Shown here one piece after another: positions 54,433 through 64,000 of a stretch of 64,000 nucleotides of DNA. The stretch's first letter is position 1. Each line of letters starts with the position of its first letter. A model generated the notes under the pieces. The model saw only the letters and a program-made list of their open reading frames with translations, made no database searches and was not told the DNA's origin. The DNA comes from Nemertoderma westbladi (taxonomy: Eukaryota > Xenacoelomorpha > Nemertodermatida > Nemertodermatidae), in assembly GCA_032718475.1 (NCBI GenBank), contig JAUCBJ010008555.1, positions 62,001-126,000 on the forward strand, in the 5' to 3' direction. The translations under genes were made by a program, and so were the position numbers.

Positions 54433-56968
54433 GATAGATATAGTTACATCTTGACGAATACATTGGCAGAATACTAATACATAATTATTTTTTCACTTTA
54501 TTCCACATATTTTCACATTTTCATTATTTATCTATCACAGTCGGTGCATGTGGTTTTCGTGAAATTTCTGATTAATAATTATTGCACACTGCATTATTTC
54601 CGGAATAACTGTTTAAGACACTACAGTACCAATGTATATTGGTACATATGGCATGATATAGAGATGGTGTAATAAAGTATTATTCAGAAATTCATTGTGA
54701 AAGCATACAAATTGAATCTGAGATTGCTTGGTTTCTATATTTCTTAGACATGATATCTCTATTTTCAATTTCATGAAAAACATGAAATTAAAGGGGAGCA
54801 TTTAATTCGGCTAATTCGGCTAGAGTTCCGTGTAGCTCTACATTTTGAAGAGTTCTAGAACAATAGAAAATAATTATCTCAGACTATTCTAGAACATAAA
54901 TAAAATAAGAATAATAATGTTCTAGAACATATAGCTATTTTTTTAAATTTTAAAATAGCTAGTAAATTAAAAAATATTATTTTTAAATAAATTTCTAAAT
55001 AGACTTAAATTAATCCCGGTATTGATTATAGAGTTGTTGGCACTGGTATAGCTTGTGTGACCATTTTTGAAATTTAAAAAATTCAGAAATTTGTGTTATT
55101 GGTAAGTGTTCTAGAACATTAGTAGATATGTTTTTTTATGGTGGCTAGTGTTTTTTTTACTGGCTGATATTTTTTTAAATTATGTAAAAAATGTGAAAAC
55201 ATTGATATTTCAGGTTTGAACTGTTGCAGAATAAATTAATGACCAAAAATATTGATGATATTATAACAGTTTACAGTGCATATTAATTTTTTTTATTTTG
55301 CTTACATTTTCAAAAAATACTAGCGAGTAAAAAAGGTAGTTCCGTATGAACTACATTTTTAAAACATATATCATTGTTACTATGGCAACGTTGAAGAGTT
55401 CTAGAACAATAGACAAGTAATATATAGTATTCTAGAACATAAATAAAATAAAAATTATAATGTTCTAGAACATATAGCTAGTTCTTTTTAATTTAAAATA
55501 GCTAGTAAATAAAAAAAAATTTAGATTTAAAATCGATAGTACAGTATATTTAAAATAATATTATACAATATAAAGTAGGCCTATGTTAAAACAAATATTA
55601 TACCTTTAAATTGATATGAATAAAAGTGTTTTTGAATACAGAATATGTTTTTAATTAGTTTGTCTAATGTCTAATTGTTTAATCTATTGGGAATTTACAT
55701 TTGATTGCCTTTAATAATTCATTGAATCCATTCAATTTTCCCTTACGTATCTGACGTCTCCACAAGTATTCGATAAGATTTCCAGAGAATTTATATTTCT
55801 ATCACTACATATGCTTTGCTACCATACTGTACATAAAAAAACTTTTTATTACTAGCTATTTTAAATTTAAAAAATTACTAGCTATATGTTCTAGAACAAT
55901 AATTTTTTATTTTATTTTGTTCTAAAATAGTGTATATTATATGTTACTTGTTCTAGAACTATTCACTGTTGCCATGGTAACAATAATTTATGTTATAAAA
56001 ATGTAGTGTTATATGGAACTATTACCTAAGTTTCGGCTAGAGTTCCGTATGTGCCAACATTTTCTGTTTGCTCTAAAATGTGTTTAGTTTACTAGCTACT
56101 ACTTTTTGATGTTAGTGTGAAGTATTCTCGGATATTTCGAATTATTTTCTTGTTAAATAATGTTCTAGAACATATAATTTTTTGTTCTAGAACATTTTTA
56201 AAAAATTGTATTTTTTTGTTTTCTTAACACTTTTTTGTATAATTAACATATATCTAGTAATTTTATGTACTCAAGTAATAATTTACAATTATAGCTAGTA
56301 ATTTATATCTATAGCTATAGCCTATAGTCTATAGTTATATCTAGCTAGCCCTAGCTAACATTTTAAAAAATGTTCTGGAATGCTATCGTTATGGTTAGTT
56401 GTTCTGTATTCCAATTTTTTTTAATTAAACAATCATTTTAATAATTCTTTTTAAAAGAACAAATATTCTAGAATATTTTTTTTCTCGAAAATTGATAATA
56501 AAAATGTTCTAGAACATTTGGTACATGTTCTAGGACATTTGGTACATGTTCTAGAACATTTAATAAATTTTCTAGATCTCTTGCCAATAGAAAAAAAGCA
56601 GGCAAAATAGCATACCCCCCCCCCCCCCCCCCCCCCTAAAAATTGTTTACTAGCTAGTATTTGCTATTTCTTTTTATGAACATTCCAGAACATGTTCTCT
56701 AATTTATAAAAAGTTTATAAATGTTCTGGAACAAATAATTTTGTTTTGTTCTACTGTAGAAAAATTTTAAAAAATTATAAAAAAATTAAATGTACTAATT
56801 TTACTTTTGAATAATGTTCTCGAACATCTTCGCTAATCAGAGCTGGAAAAAAAAGTTCTAGAACAAGTAATTTTTGTTATAGAACTTTTTTAAAAATATA
56901 AAAAATATATTTTTTTAAATTTTTCTAGAATTTGTTTCATATAATTTTTATCGTTGCTGGCAAGATGA

Positions 56969-59114
56969 GTGGGTGGGTGGGGTGTAGCAATAATTTCAAA
57001 ATTCAAAGATAAGTTGGCTAATAAAGATTTAGGTTTAATCTCCGCTCAACTCGAATCTGATACCTCAGACGCTATGTTACATAAATTAAACTTAATGGTG
57101 CAAGAAACGATGAAAGATTCTATTGTTTATCCGAAGACAGAAACCAAAACTATGTCGACTGCTCATTCAGAGTACAGATAGTGGGAGAATTTGCTTGCCG
57201 ATAACGAATCAAAATCTATTTGGAATGCGATAAACTGGAAAGGTGCGATAGCGCAGAACCACGAAATTACATCGAACAAGCCAACAGACAATGAGTTTCA
57301 TTCACATTTCACCAATTTGCTTAATCGACCATGTCCCGCCACAGTTGACTCGATCGACACATCGTCGTCGCCATATATACCAATATTAGACGATCCTATA
57401 TCTCCAATTGAAGTGGACGACGCTTTAAATCATTTAAAAGCTAATAAAAGTGCAACCGGAATAGCACCGTGCTTGTTAAAAAGTTTACCAATTAATTTTA
57501 TTGTGTTCCTTGCATTAATATTTAATACCATATTTTTGTCAAGTTCTATCCCTTGTCAGTGGATTTATAGTAAGCTTAGCATTCTGTTCAAAAGGGGCAA
57601 CAGAAGCAATTGCAATAATTATAGAGGTATATCCGTTAGTGATTCTTTGTGCAAAATATATGATAATATTTTAGCGAGTAGGTTGATACGCTGGTTAACA
57701 CCCAATAGGGCACAAGCAGGCGGTCAGAAACATTGTTCGTGCTTCGAACAAATTTTAGCGCTACGACTAATTATAGATCACGTTAAGTACAAGACAGTGA
57801 AGTTGTTTATAATTTTTGTAGACTTTAGCAAAGCGTACGATAGGGTTGATCGTGCCATGCTTATTTCTAAATTAGTCATTTTAGGTTGTGGTGTAAATAT
57901 GATAAACGCTATTAAGGCTCTTTATAGAGTTACTAAGTTACAGTTAAATAAAACCGAAATCGATTTTAATACAGGAGTCCGCCAGCCAAGGGGCACCGAG
58001 TAGTTTATTTTTGTTTACAGTATATATAGATGCTATGGTTGCTATGTTTGACGCTTTTACCAGTAATAACGAATACTTAGGAGCATTGAATCCACTTCTA
58101 TTCATGGACAACACTGCTATTTTAGCAGAAAGTATAGGAGTCAATGTTTGAGGAGGTTTTAATTAATTTTTGCACATCTCATAGTATGAGTATCAATGAA
58201 CTGAAAACTAAATTTATGGTAATTAACGGTACTCGAGACGATAGGGCTAATCTTGTAATAAGTAAAGGTGATAGCTATATTACAGTAAAAAATACAGATG
58301 CTTATGTTTACTTAGGAGCGCATTTTACCCAAGACGGAAAACTTAAATCTGCAATTAAATTACATGCGAAGGAAGTGGAAAAACATGTTAGGAAGTTTGG
58401 GATATTTTGCGCCTCTAAGACTAATATGCCGTTTATATTAAAAAGATCCGTTTACAATAGTGCAGTATTAGCAGCAGTTTTATATTCTTGCGATACTTGG
58501 CTGTCTGAAGTAGGTAGTAATGAGATTAGGTCACTTTATATCAGATTAGTAAAATTACTACTTAATGTAAGAATTACAACGCCCAATAAGTTATGTTTGG
58601 TTGAATTAGGTATGCCAGAAGTAGACTCTATGATTTATTCAATTACACAGAAATCTTTAATTCGATTAATGAAAAACTGGAATCCTGAAGATCCCGTATA
58701 TAAGGCTTATGAGATCTGTAAGAAATCAAACTCTCCCGGATACAGATATATAAGCAAGCTTTTGAAGAACGAATCTAATATTTTATAAAGACAGATAAAC
58801 TTAAATTACAAGCTAAAATTATGAATAAAGCGATAAATCAAAGTAAATTTAAAATCTATACGGAAATAAATCCTACTCTAGAATGCCATAAAGTATATTC
58901 AGAAAAGATTTTTATTCCAGATTCAAAAAGGGTTGACTTTAGTCGTTTTAGACTGAGTTCACATCGTCTACGCATAGAAATGGGTAGGTGGTCCAGAACT
59001 CCCAGATGTGACAGAGTTTGCAGTTGTGACTCAGTATCAGTGCAGTCAGAACACCACGCCATTTTTGATTGTCCTTTTACAAAGGAAATAAGAACTAAAT
59101 ACAATATACAGTAG
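56969..59114 (+). pseudogene. decayed non-LTR retrotransposon (RT and C-terminal region)
   Basis: Four consecutive open segments separated by stops or frameshifts. RT motifs: LKANKSATGIAP, NYRGISV, IFVDFSKAYDRVD. The GxxQG block is degraded (RQPRGTE then stop). The ADD catalytic site is altered to FMDNTAIL near 58100, so it could not polymerise. A late segment (58144-58788) matches the region after RT, and 58821-59114 has a Cys/His motif with EHHAIFDCPFTKEIR. The frames are otherwise long, suggesting moderate age. Confidence 0.82.
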
Positions 59115-59690
59115 TAGCAATTAATAATTTAAAGGAATTAATGGATTTGTACGATAGCTCCACAATCTGTAAAATAATAAATGAAGTAATTAACTCGTTT
59201 TAGGTCATAATTAATTAAAAATTAATTAATATTTTTCTTGGACTAATATCTTTGCCGCATTTTATTAATATATACTCGATTTATTTGGTGAAATTATGTA
59301 AATATTTTTGTGCGTTTAGTTAGATATTATGTCAATAAACTTATATATATATATAGCTAGTATTTTTTTAATAACTAATTTTAAAAGAAGGATTTCACTG
59401 CACTGAGGTAATATATTCAGAAATTAATTACATAGAAGACTTACACTGTATAAGTAATAAATAAATTCCTCTAAACTCAAATCAGTCATTTTTACAACAT
59501 GTAATCATAAAGCTATAGAAATTAAAATAATCTATAAAATATAATAATTACCTTGATATCAAATAAAACATTATATATATTGACAAATATAATATGTAAG
59601 TTTTTTAAAAATTGGCTCTTAGAACAACAACAACCTTTATTGATCTTGTAAAGGTTGTAAAAAAAATTATGTATTAGTGATGTGATAGTT

Positions 59691-60422
59691 ATGGAACTAA
59701 AACAACCATTATTGATCTTGTTGTTGTACACTCTGCACCTGTCGATGAAACTTCTGGTCTGTGATGGGGTGAATTGTACAGAATCATTTAATGCCAAGAT
59801 AACTGCAAAAAATCCATCAACGATGGATGATGAATGGAATATGGAGTTTATTAAAAATGCCAATGAAGCAGATAGCATGTTCGGAAAATTGAATAGCACC
59901 AATTGTTCATCGTGTGCCCGCGTATCTAACGCTGTATTGGCCACGCACTTCGTTTCACGCACCAAATACTTATACGAATTCGAGATGAATCTATGTGTCA
60001 GTGAATCCTTCTTCCCGGAATATCTGTGCCGACCCGTAAGTGAGAGCGAATGCGGTAGTGGTAATCCTTTCCGAGAAGATGTACAAGAAACTCGCGGTTT
60101 ACCTTATGCCATTATATATAACTATAGTTCCTTTTTCACTGAAGCTTATTCTGTGTGCCAACTCCAGTGTTGCGATAATGAGGACTTCTGTGGTGAACCC
60201 GTTACGTGGAATAACAATATCGTGGGAAATGTTCCCGGTGGGAAGATCAACTGGAATGCGAAACCGACGAACGATAAACCACCGGTTTTTGAGGCAAGCA
60301 CTACTGTTAGTCAACAGGAAGATAGTTCCGAATCAGAAGGGTCTACAAATGCTTGCTCTCATTCGGGTATCGTGTTATTGACTTGTATAATACCCATGGT
60401 GGGGCTAAACATAAGGTTGTAG
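59691..60422 (+). CDS. secreted cysteine-rich protein, 243 aa, possibly GPI-anchored (Ly6-like?)
   Basis: The ATG at 59691 opens a frame with a clear signal peptide (MELKQPLLILLLYTLHL...). The mature part has many Cys, N-glycosylation sequons (NCT, NST, NYS) and a block VCQLQCCDNEDFC that resembles the C-x3-CC-x3-D-x-C end of Ly6/uPAR three-finger domains. The C-terminus (ACSHSG then a hydrophobic run to the end) looks like a GPI-attachment signal. An ATTAAA at 60485-60490 could be its poly(A) signal. A single exon is unusual for this family, so it may be a lineage-specific gene, a retrocopy or a final exon. No transposon motif is seen. Function unknown. Confidence 0.6.
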   Translation: MELKQPLLILLLYTLHLSMKLLVCDGVNCTESFNAKITAKNPSTMDDEWNMEFIKNANEADSMFGKLNSTNCSSCARVSNAVLATHFVSRTKYLYEFEMNLCVSESFFPEYLCRPVSESECGSGNPFREDVQETRGLPYAIIYNYSSFFTEAYSVCQLQCCDNEDFCGEPVTWNNNIVGNVPGGKINWNAKPTNDKPPVFEASTTVSQQEDSSESEGSTNACSHSGIVLLTCIIPMVGLNIRL

Positions 60423-60639
60423 AATTCTACAATGTCGTAAGAAGAATATACTGTAGATAATAACTAATAATAATAAGATATGCTATTAAACTGAAACATA
60501 TTGTACTATCCCACATTTTCTATACCTCTAATATTTTCTATATATTATTGCACTTTATTGCCATGAACGTAATAATAATAGTGCTTTATTTCTCTTTTAT
60601 ATTTTTAAAAGTAAAAGTATCGGTAAAATATCAGCGATA

Positions 60640-60935
60640 GCGCCAGGGTGCGATTTTGGGGCAACCATCGATCCCATTCAAATAATAGAATCGATTAATA
60701 TTAATGCCAGGCGACCCACGAAGATCGAGGTCGAACAATACCAGTACCTGGACAGCATCGATTTCTCCGTACCCGAACTGGGCGTCCCGAAAGTATCCCT
60801 CATAGTTGGAATGGACTGCCCGATGGCCCACAGGAGGTTTTCCTGCCGATTCTGAGATGATGGGGAGAGAGGCCCAATGGCGATTTGCACGCCATTTGGA
60901 TGGACACTCAGCGGCCCAATCAAGTCTAGAATTCC
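60640..60935 (+). pseudogene. Bel/Pao pol fragment (protease-RT linker)
   Basis: Reads SIDFSVPELGVPKVSLIVG and, after one stop, GPMAICTPFGWTLSGP, the block that joins protease and RT in Bel/Pao polyproteins (the intact copy has LLGQDAPV and VETPFGWSVCGP at the same place). Plus strand, different lineage from the intact element. Downstream it runs into an unrelated Glu-rich open frame to 61503. Confidence 0.75.
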
Positions 60936-61503
60936 GTTCAGCGTGTCGGAATCCTCAGGGTGCATGTTTGCAGGCAAAATGAGAGAAATGGAGGACGAAG
61001 GAGCAGAGGAGAAACCAGAGACAAGCGATGAGGAGGACCCATATGAGAAGCAGGCCGAGGAAGAAAACAAGGAGTCGGGGATGGGTATGGATCTGGAACC
61101 ATGCATAGTGGAGCGTGGTGAGAGGGTGGAGGACAGAGAAATACCGCCGACTGATGAGTCAGGAAGAGAAACAACAACAAGAGAGAGGGCGGAGGAGAAT
61201 GGGGAGTATCGGTATGGGGATGGAGAAGAGTGGACAGCGAGATGTCCGGAGAGGTGTCCGGATCAGACGCTGGTCCAGTTGAGAGGCATACTGGTGGGGA
61301 GGAGATCGAGTAAGAATACAAAGTGGAAAGGGAGAGGATGTGGGAAGATTAGACCAGGGGCAGAGAAGCCCATGATGAAACGTGACAAAGGAGGCAGGAA
61401 AGTGGGAGAGGGCATGTTGTACATGCATAAGGGGGTGGTAGAGTGCAAAGGGGCATTAAATGGTAAGCCATTACGTGTACCGATGGATGACCGGGGGTCA
61501 TAG
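60935..61503 (+). CDS. Glu/Arg-rich open frame, unrecognised
   Basis: Continues in frame from the Bel/Pao fragment without a stop to 61503. Highly charged (EDEGAEEKPETSDEEDPYEK), with ARCPERCPDQ later. Low-complexity acidic sequence; it may be part of another mobile element. No domain recognised. Confidence 0.25.
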
Positions 61504-61849
61504 GGGGCTTTAATGCCAGCGCATATATTAAGCGGGAGGAAAAACCCGACTTAAGGGTGAAGGAGAAGGGAAGGTCAATTCCAAAAGAGTTGGAATTGAG
61601 AAGAAGAGTGGGGCGAAGATTAAGAGGACCAATAGGTGGGCAGTAGGATAGTTGCCTGCTGTAAGAATCGCCCTTAGGTTGTTGAGTCATCCAATATGTT
61701 GGATTGAGGGGGGTGGGAATGAGGGCGAGACGCCCTTCTCACACATAAAAATAAAAATATAAAATAAATAACAAGCAAATAATAAAATAAGTAGTAAGAT
61801 AGTAGAAAGTAATAGTAGTAGGTAATACGTAGTACTAAGTAAGGTACAT

Positions 61850-63360
61850 AGTACCGTAGAAGTTAGAAGTTCTGGGCACTGAGGGCACACATAGGAGCAG
61901 TAGCAGGGTACTTAGTACCGTAGAGGTTGTGGGCACCAAAAGCGCCATGTGGTAAGAGAGTAGAGGGTATGGTATGTAGATATACCATAGAAGTAGTAGC
62001 AGAGGGTTTGTGGGCACCGAAAGTGCCACGTAGTAAGAGAGTGGAGGGTATGGTATGTAGGTATACCATAGAGGTAGTAGCAGAGGGGTTGTGGGCACCG
62101 AAAGCGCCACGTAGTAAGAGAGTGAAGGGTATGGTATGTAGGTATACCATAAACGTAGTAGCAGAGGGGTTGTGGGCACCGAAAGCACCACGTAGTAAGA
62201 GAGTAGAGGGTATGGTATGTAGATATACCATAGAAGTAGTAGCAGAGGGGTTGTGGGCACCGAAAGCACCACATAGTAAGAGAGTGAAGGGTATGGTATG
62301 TAGGTATACCATAGAAGTAGTAGCAGAGGGGTTGTGGGCACCGAAAGCGCCATGTAGTAAGAGAGTGAAGGGTATGGTATGTAGGTATACCATAGAAGTA
62401 GTAGCAGAGGGGTTGTGGGCACCGAAAGCGCCATGTAGTAAGAGAGTGAAGGGTATGGTATGTAGGTATACCATAGAAGTAGTAGCAGAGGGTTTGTGGG
62501 CACCGAAAGTGCCACGTAGTAAGAGAGTAGAGGGTATGGTATGTAGGTATACCATAGAGGTAGTAGCAGAGGGGTTGTGGGCACCGAAAGCGCCACGTAG
62601 TAAGAGAGTGAAGGGTATGGTATGTAGGTATACCATAAAAGTAGTAGCAGAGGGGTTGTGGGCACCGAAAGCACCACGTAGTAAGAGAGTAGAGGGTATG
62701 GTATGTAGATATACCATAGAAGTAGTAGCAGAGGGGTTGTAGGCACAGAAAGTGCCACGTAGTAAGAGAGTAGAGGGTATGGTATGTAGGTATACCATAG
62801 AGGTAGTAGCAGAGGGGTTGTGGGCACCGAAAGCGCCACGTAGTAAGAGAGTGAAGGGTATGGTATGTAGGTATACCATAAAAGTAGTAGCAGAAGGGTT
62901 GTGGGCACCGAAAGCACCACATAGTAAGAGAGTGAAGGGTATGGTATGTAGGTATACCATAGAAGTAGTAGCAGAGGGGTTGTGGGCACCGAAAGCGCCA
63001 TGTAGTAAGAGAGTGAAGGGTATGGTATGTAGGTATACCATAGAAGTAGTAGCAGAGGGGTTGTGGGCACCGAAAGCGCCATGTAGTAAGAGAGTGAAGG
63101 GTATGGTATGTAGGTATACCATAAAAGTAGTAGCAGAAGGGTTGTGGGCACCGAAAGCACCACATAGTAAGAGAGTGAAGGGTATGGTATGTAGGTATAC
63201 CATAGAAGTAGTAGCAGAGGGGTTGTGGGCACCGAAAGCGCCATGTAGTAAGAGAGTGAAGGGTATGGTATGTAGGTATACCATAGAGGTAGTAGCAGAG
63301 GGGTTGTGGGCACCGAAAGCACCATGTAGTAAGAGAGTAAAGGGTATGTAGGCATACCAT
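61850..63360. repeat. 81-bp satellite array (about 17-18 copies)
   Basis: Units contain GTGGGCACCGAAAGCGCCAC, GTAGTAAGAGAGTGAAGGGT and GGTATGTAGGTATACCATAG. The period is 27 codons and at least four of the six frames stay open for hundreds of codons (for example 61835-63433 on the minus strand). These are repeat artefacts. The complement is similar to the satellite at 47485-48005. Confidence 0.95.
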
Positions 63361-63702
63361 AGTAGTAGTAGGGTACATAGTAAGAAGGAAGTAGGAAGGT
63401 AGATAGGATGATAGCACAGACAGGGGGCAACATAGATAAAAGATTTAAATAAAACTAAGAAAAATTGGCACTTTGGGGGTGGTAGAGAACACAGGACATT
63501 GTGGAGCAGTGGGGATGGGCCAGCTCATGGGGCTTGTCTGCCACAAGCCGATGGACTGGGGCAAGTCCGAGAGGAGTACGGAGCGGAACTGGCGAACTCG
63601 CTGAAATGAGGAGCGAGGCCAGGGAAACAGGAGATATATCAGATCCGAAAGGGAGCGATAAAGATATATCAGAAGAGATATATCTTACAGGAGGATTGGA
63701 TA

Positions 63703-64000
63703 ATGATAGGTGTATTAAACCTATTCATGGCTGTGGTTATCGGAAGAGAGCCGACAGTGTTTCTGCTATCAGAAGCACCTCTAAATCACAGGAGAGCCTT
63801 TAAGGTGGCCTTTGAGGGTCTTGTAGACCACCCGGGGCTGAAGGGCAAGTCGGTGCACTACGATAGCCGACACCTAGTGGACAGAGAGGTGGACACACCG
63901 TACAAGAGGTGGAAGAAGTTGGTAGCATATTTGAGGGCCCATGGGGATTTCCTCAGGGGAGTTGGCAAGGATACCAAAAGGACACCAACCATCGACCTGG
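63703..64000 (+). CDS. open frame running off the right edge, unrecognised
   Basis: Open from 63610, with an ATG at 63703 (MIGVLNLFMAVVIGREP), and still open at the window end. Contains HYDSRHLVDREVD and YKRWKKLVAYLRAHGDFL. Composition is more protein-like than the surroundings; probably part of a mobile element or a gene continuing outside. No family identified. Confidence 0.35.
   Translation, partial: MIGVLNLFMAVVIGREPTVFLLSEAPLNHRRAFKVAFEGLVDHPGLKGKSVHYDSRHLVDREVDTPYKRWKKLVAYLRAHGDFLRGVGKDTKRTPTIDL

Larger units (their letters stand above)
50200..56950. repeat. AT-rich intergenic region dense in TTCTAGAA palindromes and dispersed repeat modules
   Basis: More than twenty exact TTCTAGAA sites, many within GTTCTAGAAC. 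A module of about 130-200 bp with three sites each occurs at 50320-50495, 54824-54970 and 55338-55510, and inverted at 55850-56023. It includes ATCATTGTTACCATGGCAAC (except the shorter 54824 copy) and AACATATAGCTAGT. No credible gene. TTCTAGAA matches the nTTCnnGAAn core of heat-shock elements; function is unknown. Confidence 0.8.

Noticed and set aside
61835-63433. Several 470-530-codon frames on the minus strand and others on the plus strand
   Set aside because: All derive from one 81-bp satellite; at least four frames are open at once, which real coding sequence would not show.

Overview
The window is eukaryotic and metazoan: spliced coding exons with GT/AG borders, a secreted mosaic gene built from EGF-like, Kazal/follistatin-like, thrombospondin type 1 and C-terminal cystine-knot modules, AT-rich non-coding DNA, and LTR, non-LTR and Penelope-type retroelements plus MITEs. 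A 2A-like peptide inside a non-LTR element fits a marine invertebrate such as an echinoderm, lancelet or mollusc. The species cannot be fixed from the sequence.

Region 1 (1-48,593, + strand) is one large gene entering from the left edge. I place 25 exons whose reading phases agree across every junction (about 1,365 codons in the window). They give roughly 24 EGF-like modules (many calcium-binding type), three follistatin/Kazal-like modules split by one TSP1 module, and a C-terminal cystine knot followed by a stop at 48,593. Its introns are very large because of tandem arrays and mobile DNA.

The most striking observation is that the big minisatellites sit on exon-intron borders and copy the splice site itself. 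The 45-bp array (1-4,262) repeats a 3' acceptor up to the exon at 4,263. The 52-bp array (9,324-11,193), the 40-bp array (17,936-19,120 and 37,372-37,845) and the 20-bp array (39,940-41,645) each start exactly at a 5' donor and repeat exon end plus donor. A low-copy decayed donor duplication follows the exon ending at 16,223. The 39-bp array (11,218-14,345) ends just before an acceptor and carries an acceptor-like motif in each unit.

Region 2 (about 19,121-37,371) is a nest of mobile elements that split the 40-bp array. A CR1/jockey-like non-LTR element with a 2A-like motif is interrupted by an apparently intact, young Bel/Pao LTR element (minus strand, near-identical LTRs, 5-bp target duplication), by a 5'-truncated second reverse transcriptase fragment inside its proline-rich hinge, and by a hAT-type MITE with an 8-bp target duplication.

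Region 3 (42,316-48,093), the last large intron, holds a decayed RLE-type non-LTR fragment (minus), a decayed Penelope-like element with a GIY-YIG domain (plus), and an 84-90-bp satellite related to one at 61.9-63.4 kb.

Region 4 (48,594-64,000) is mostly AT-rich intergenic DNA with many TTCTAGAA palindromes, fold-back elements and a TTAA-flanked MITE. It also holds a dead non-LTR element (56.97-59.1 kb), a possible single-exon gene for a secreted Cys-rich protein (59,691-60,422), a Bel/Pao remnant, an 81-bp satellite, and an open frame running off the right edge.
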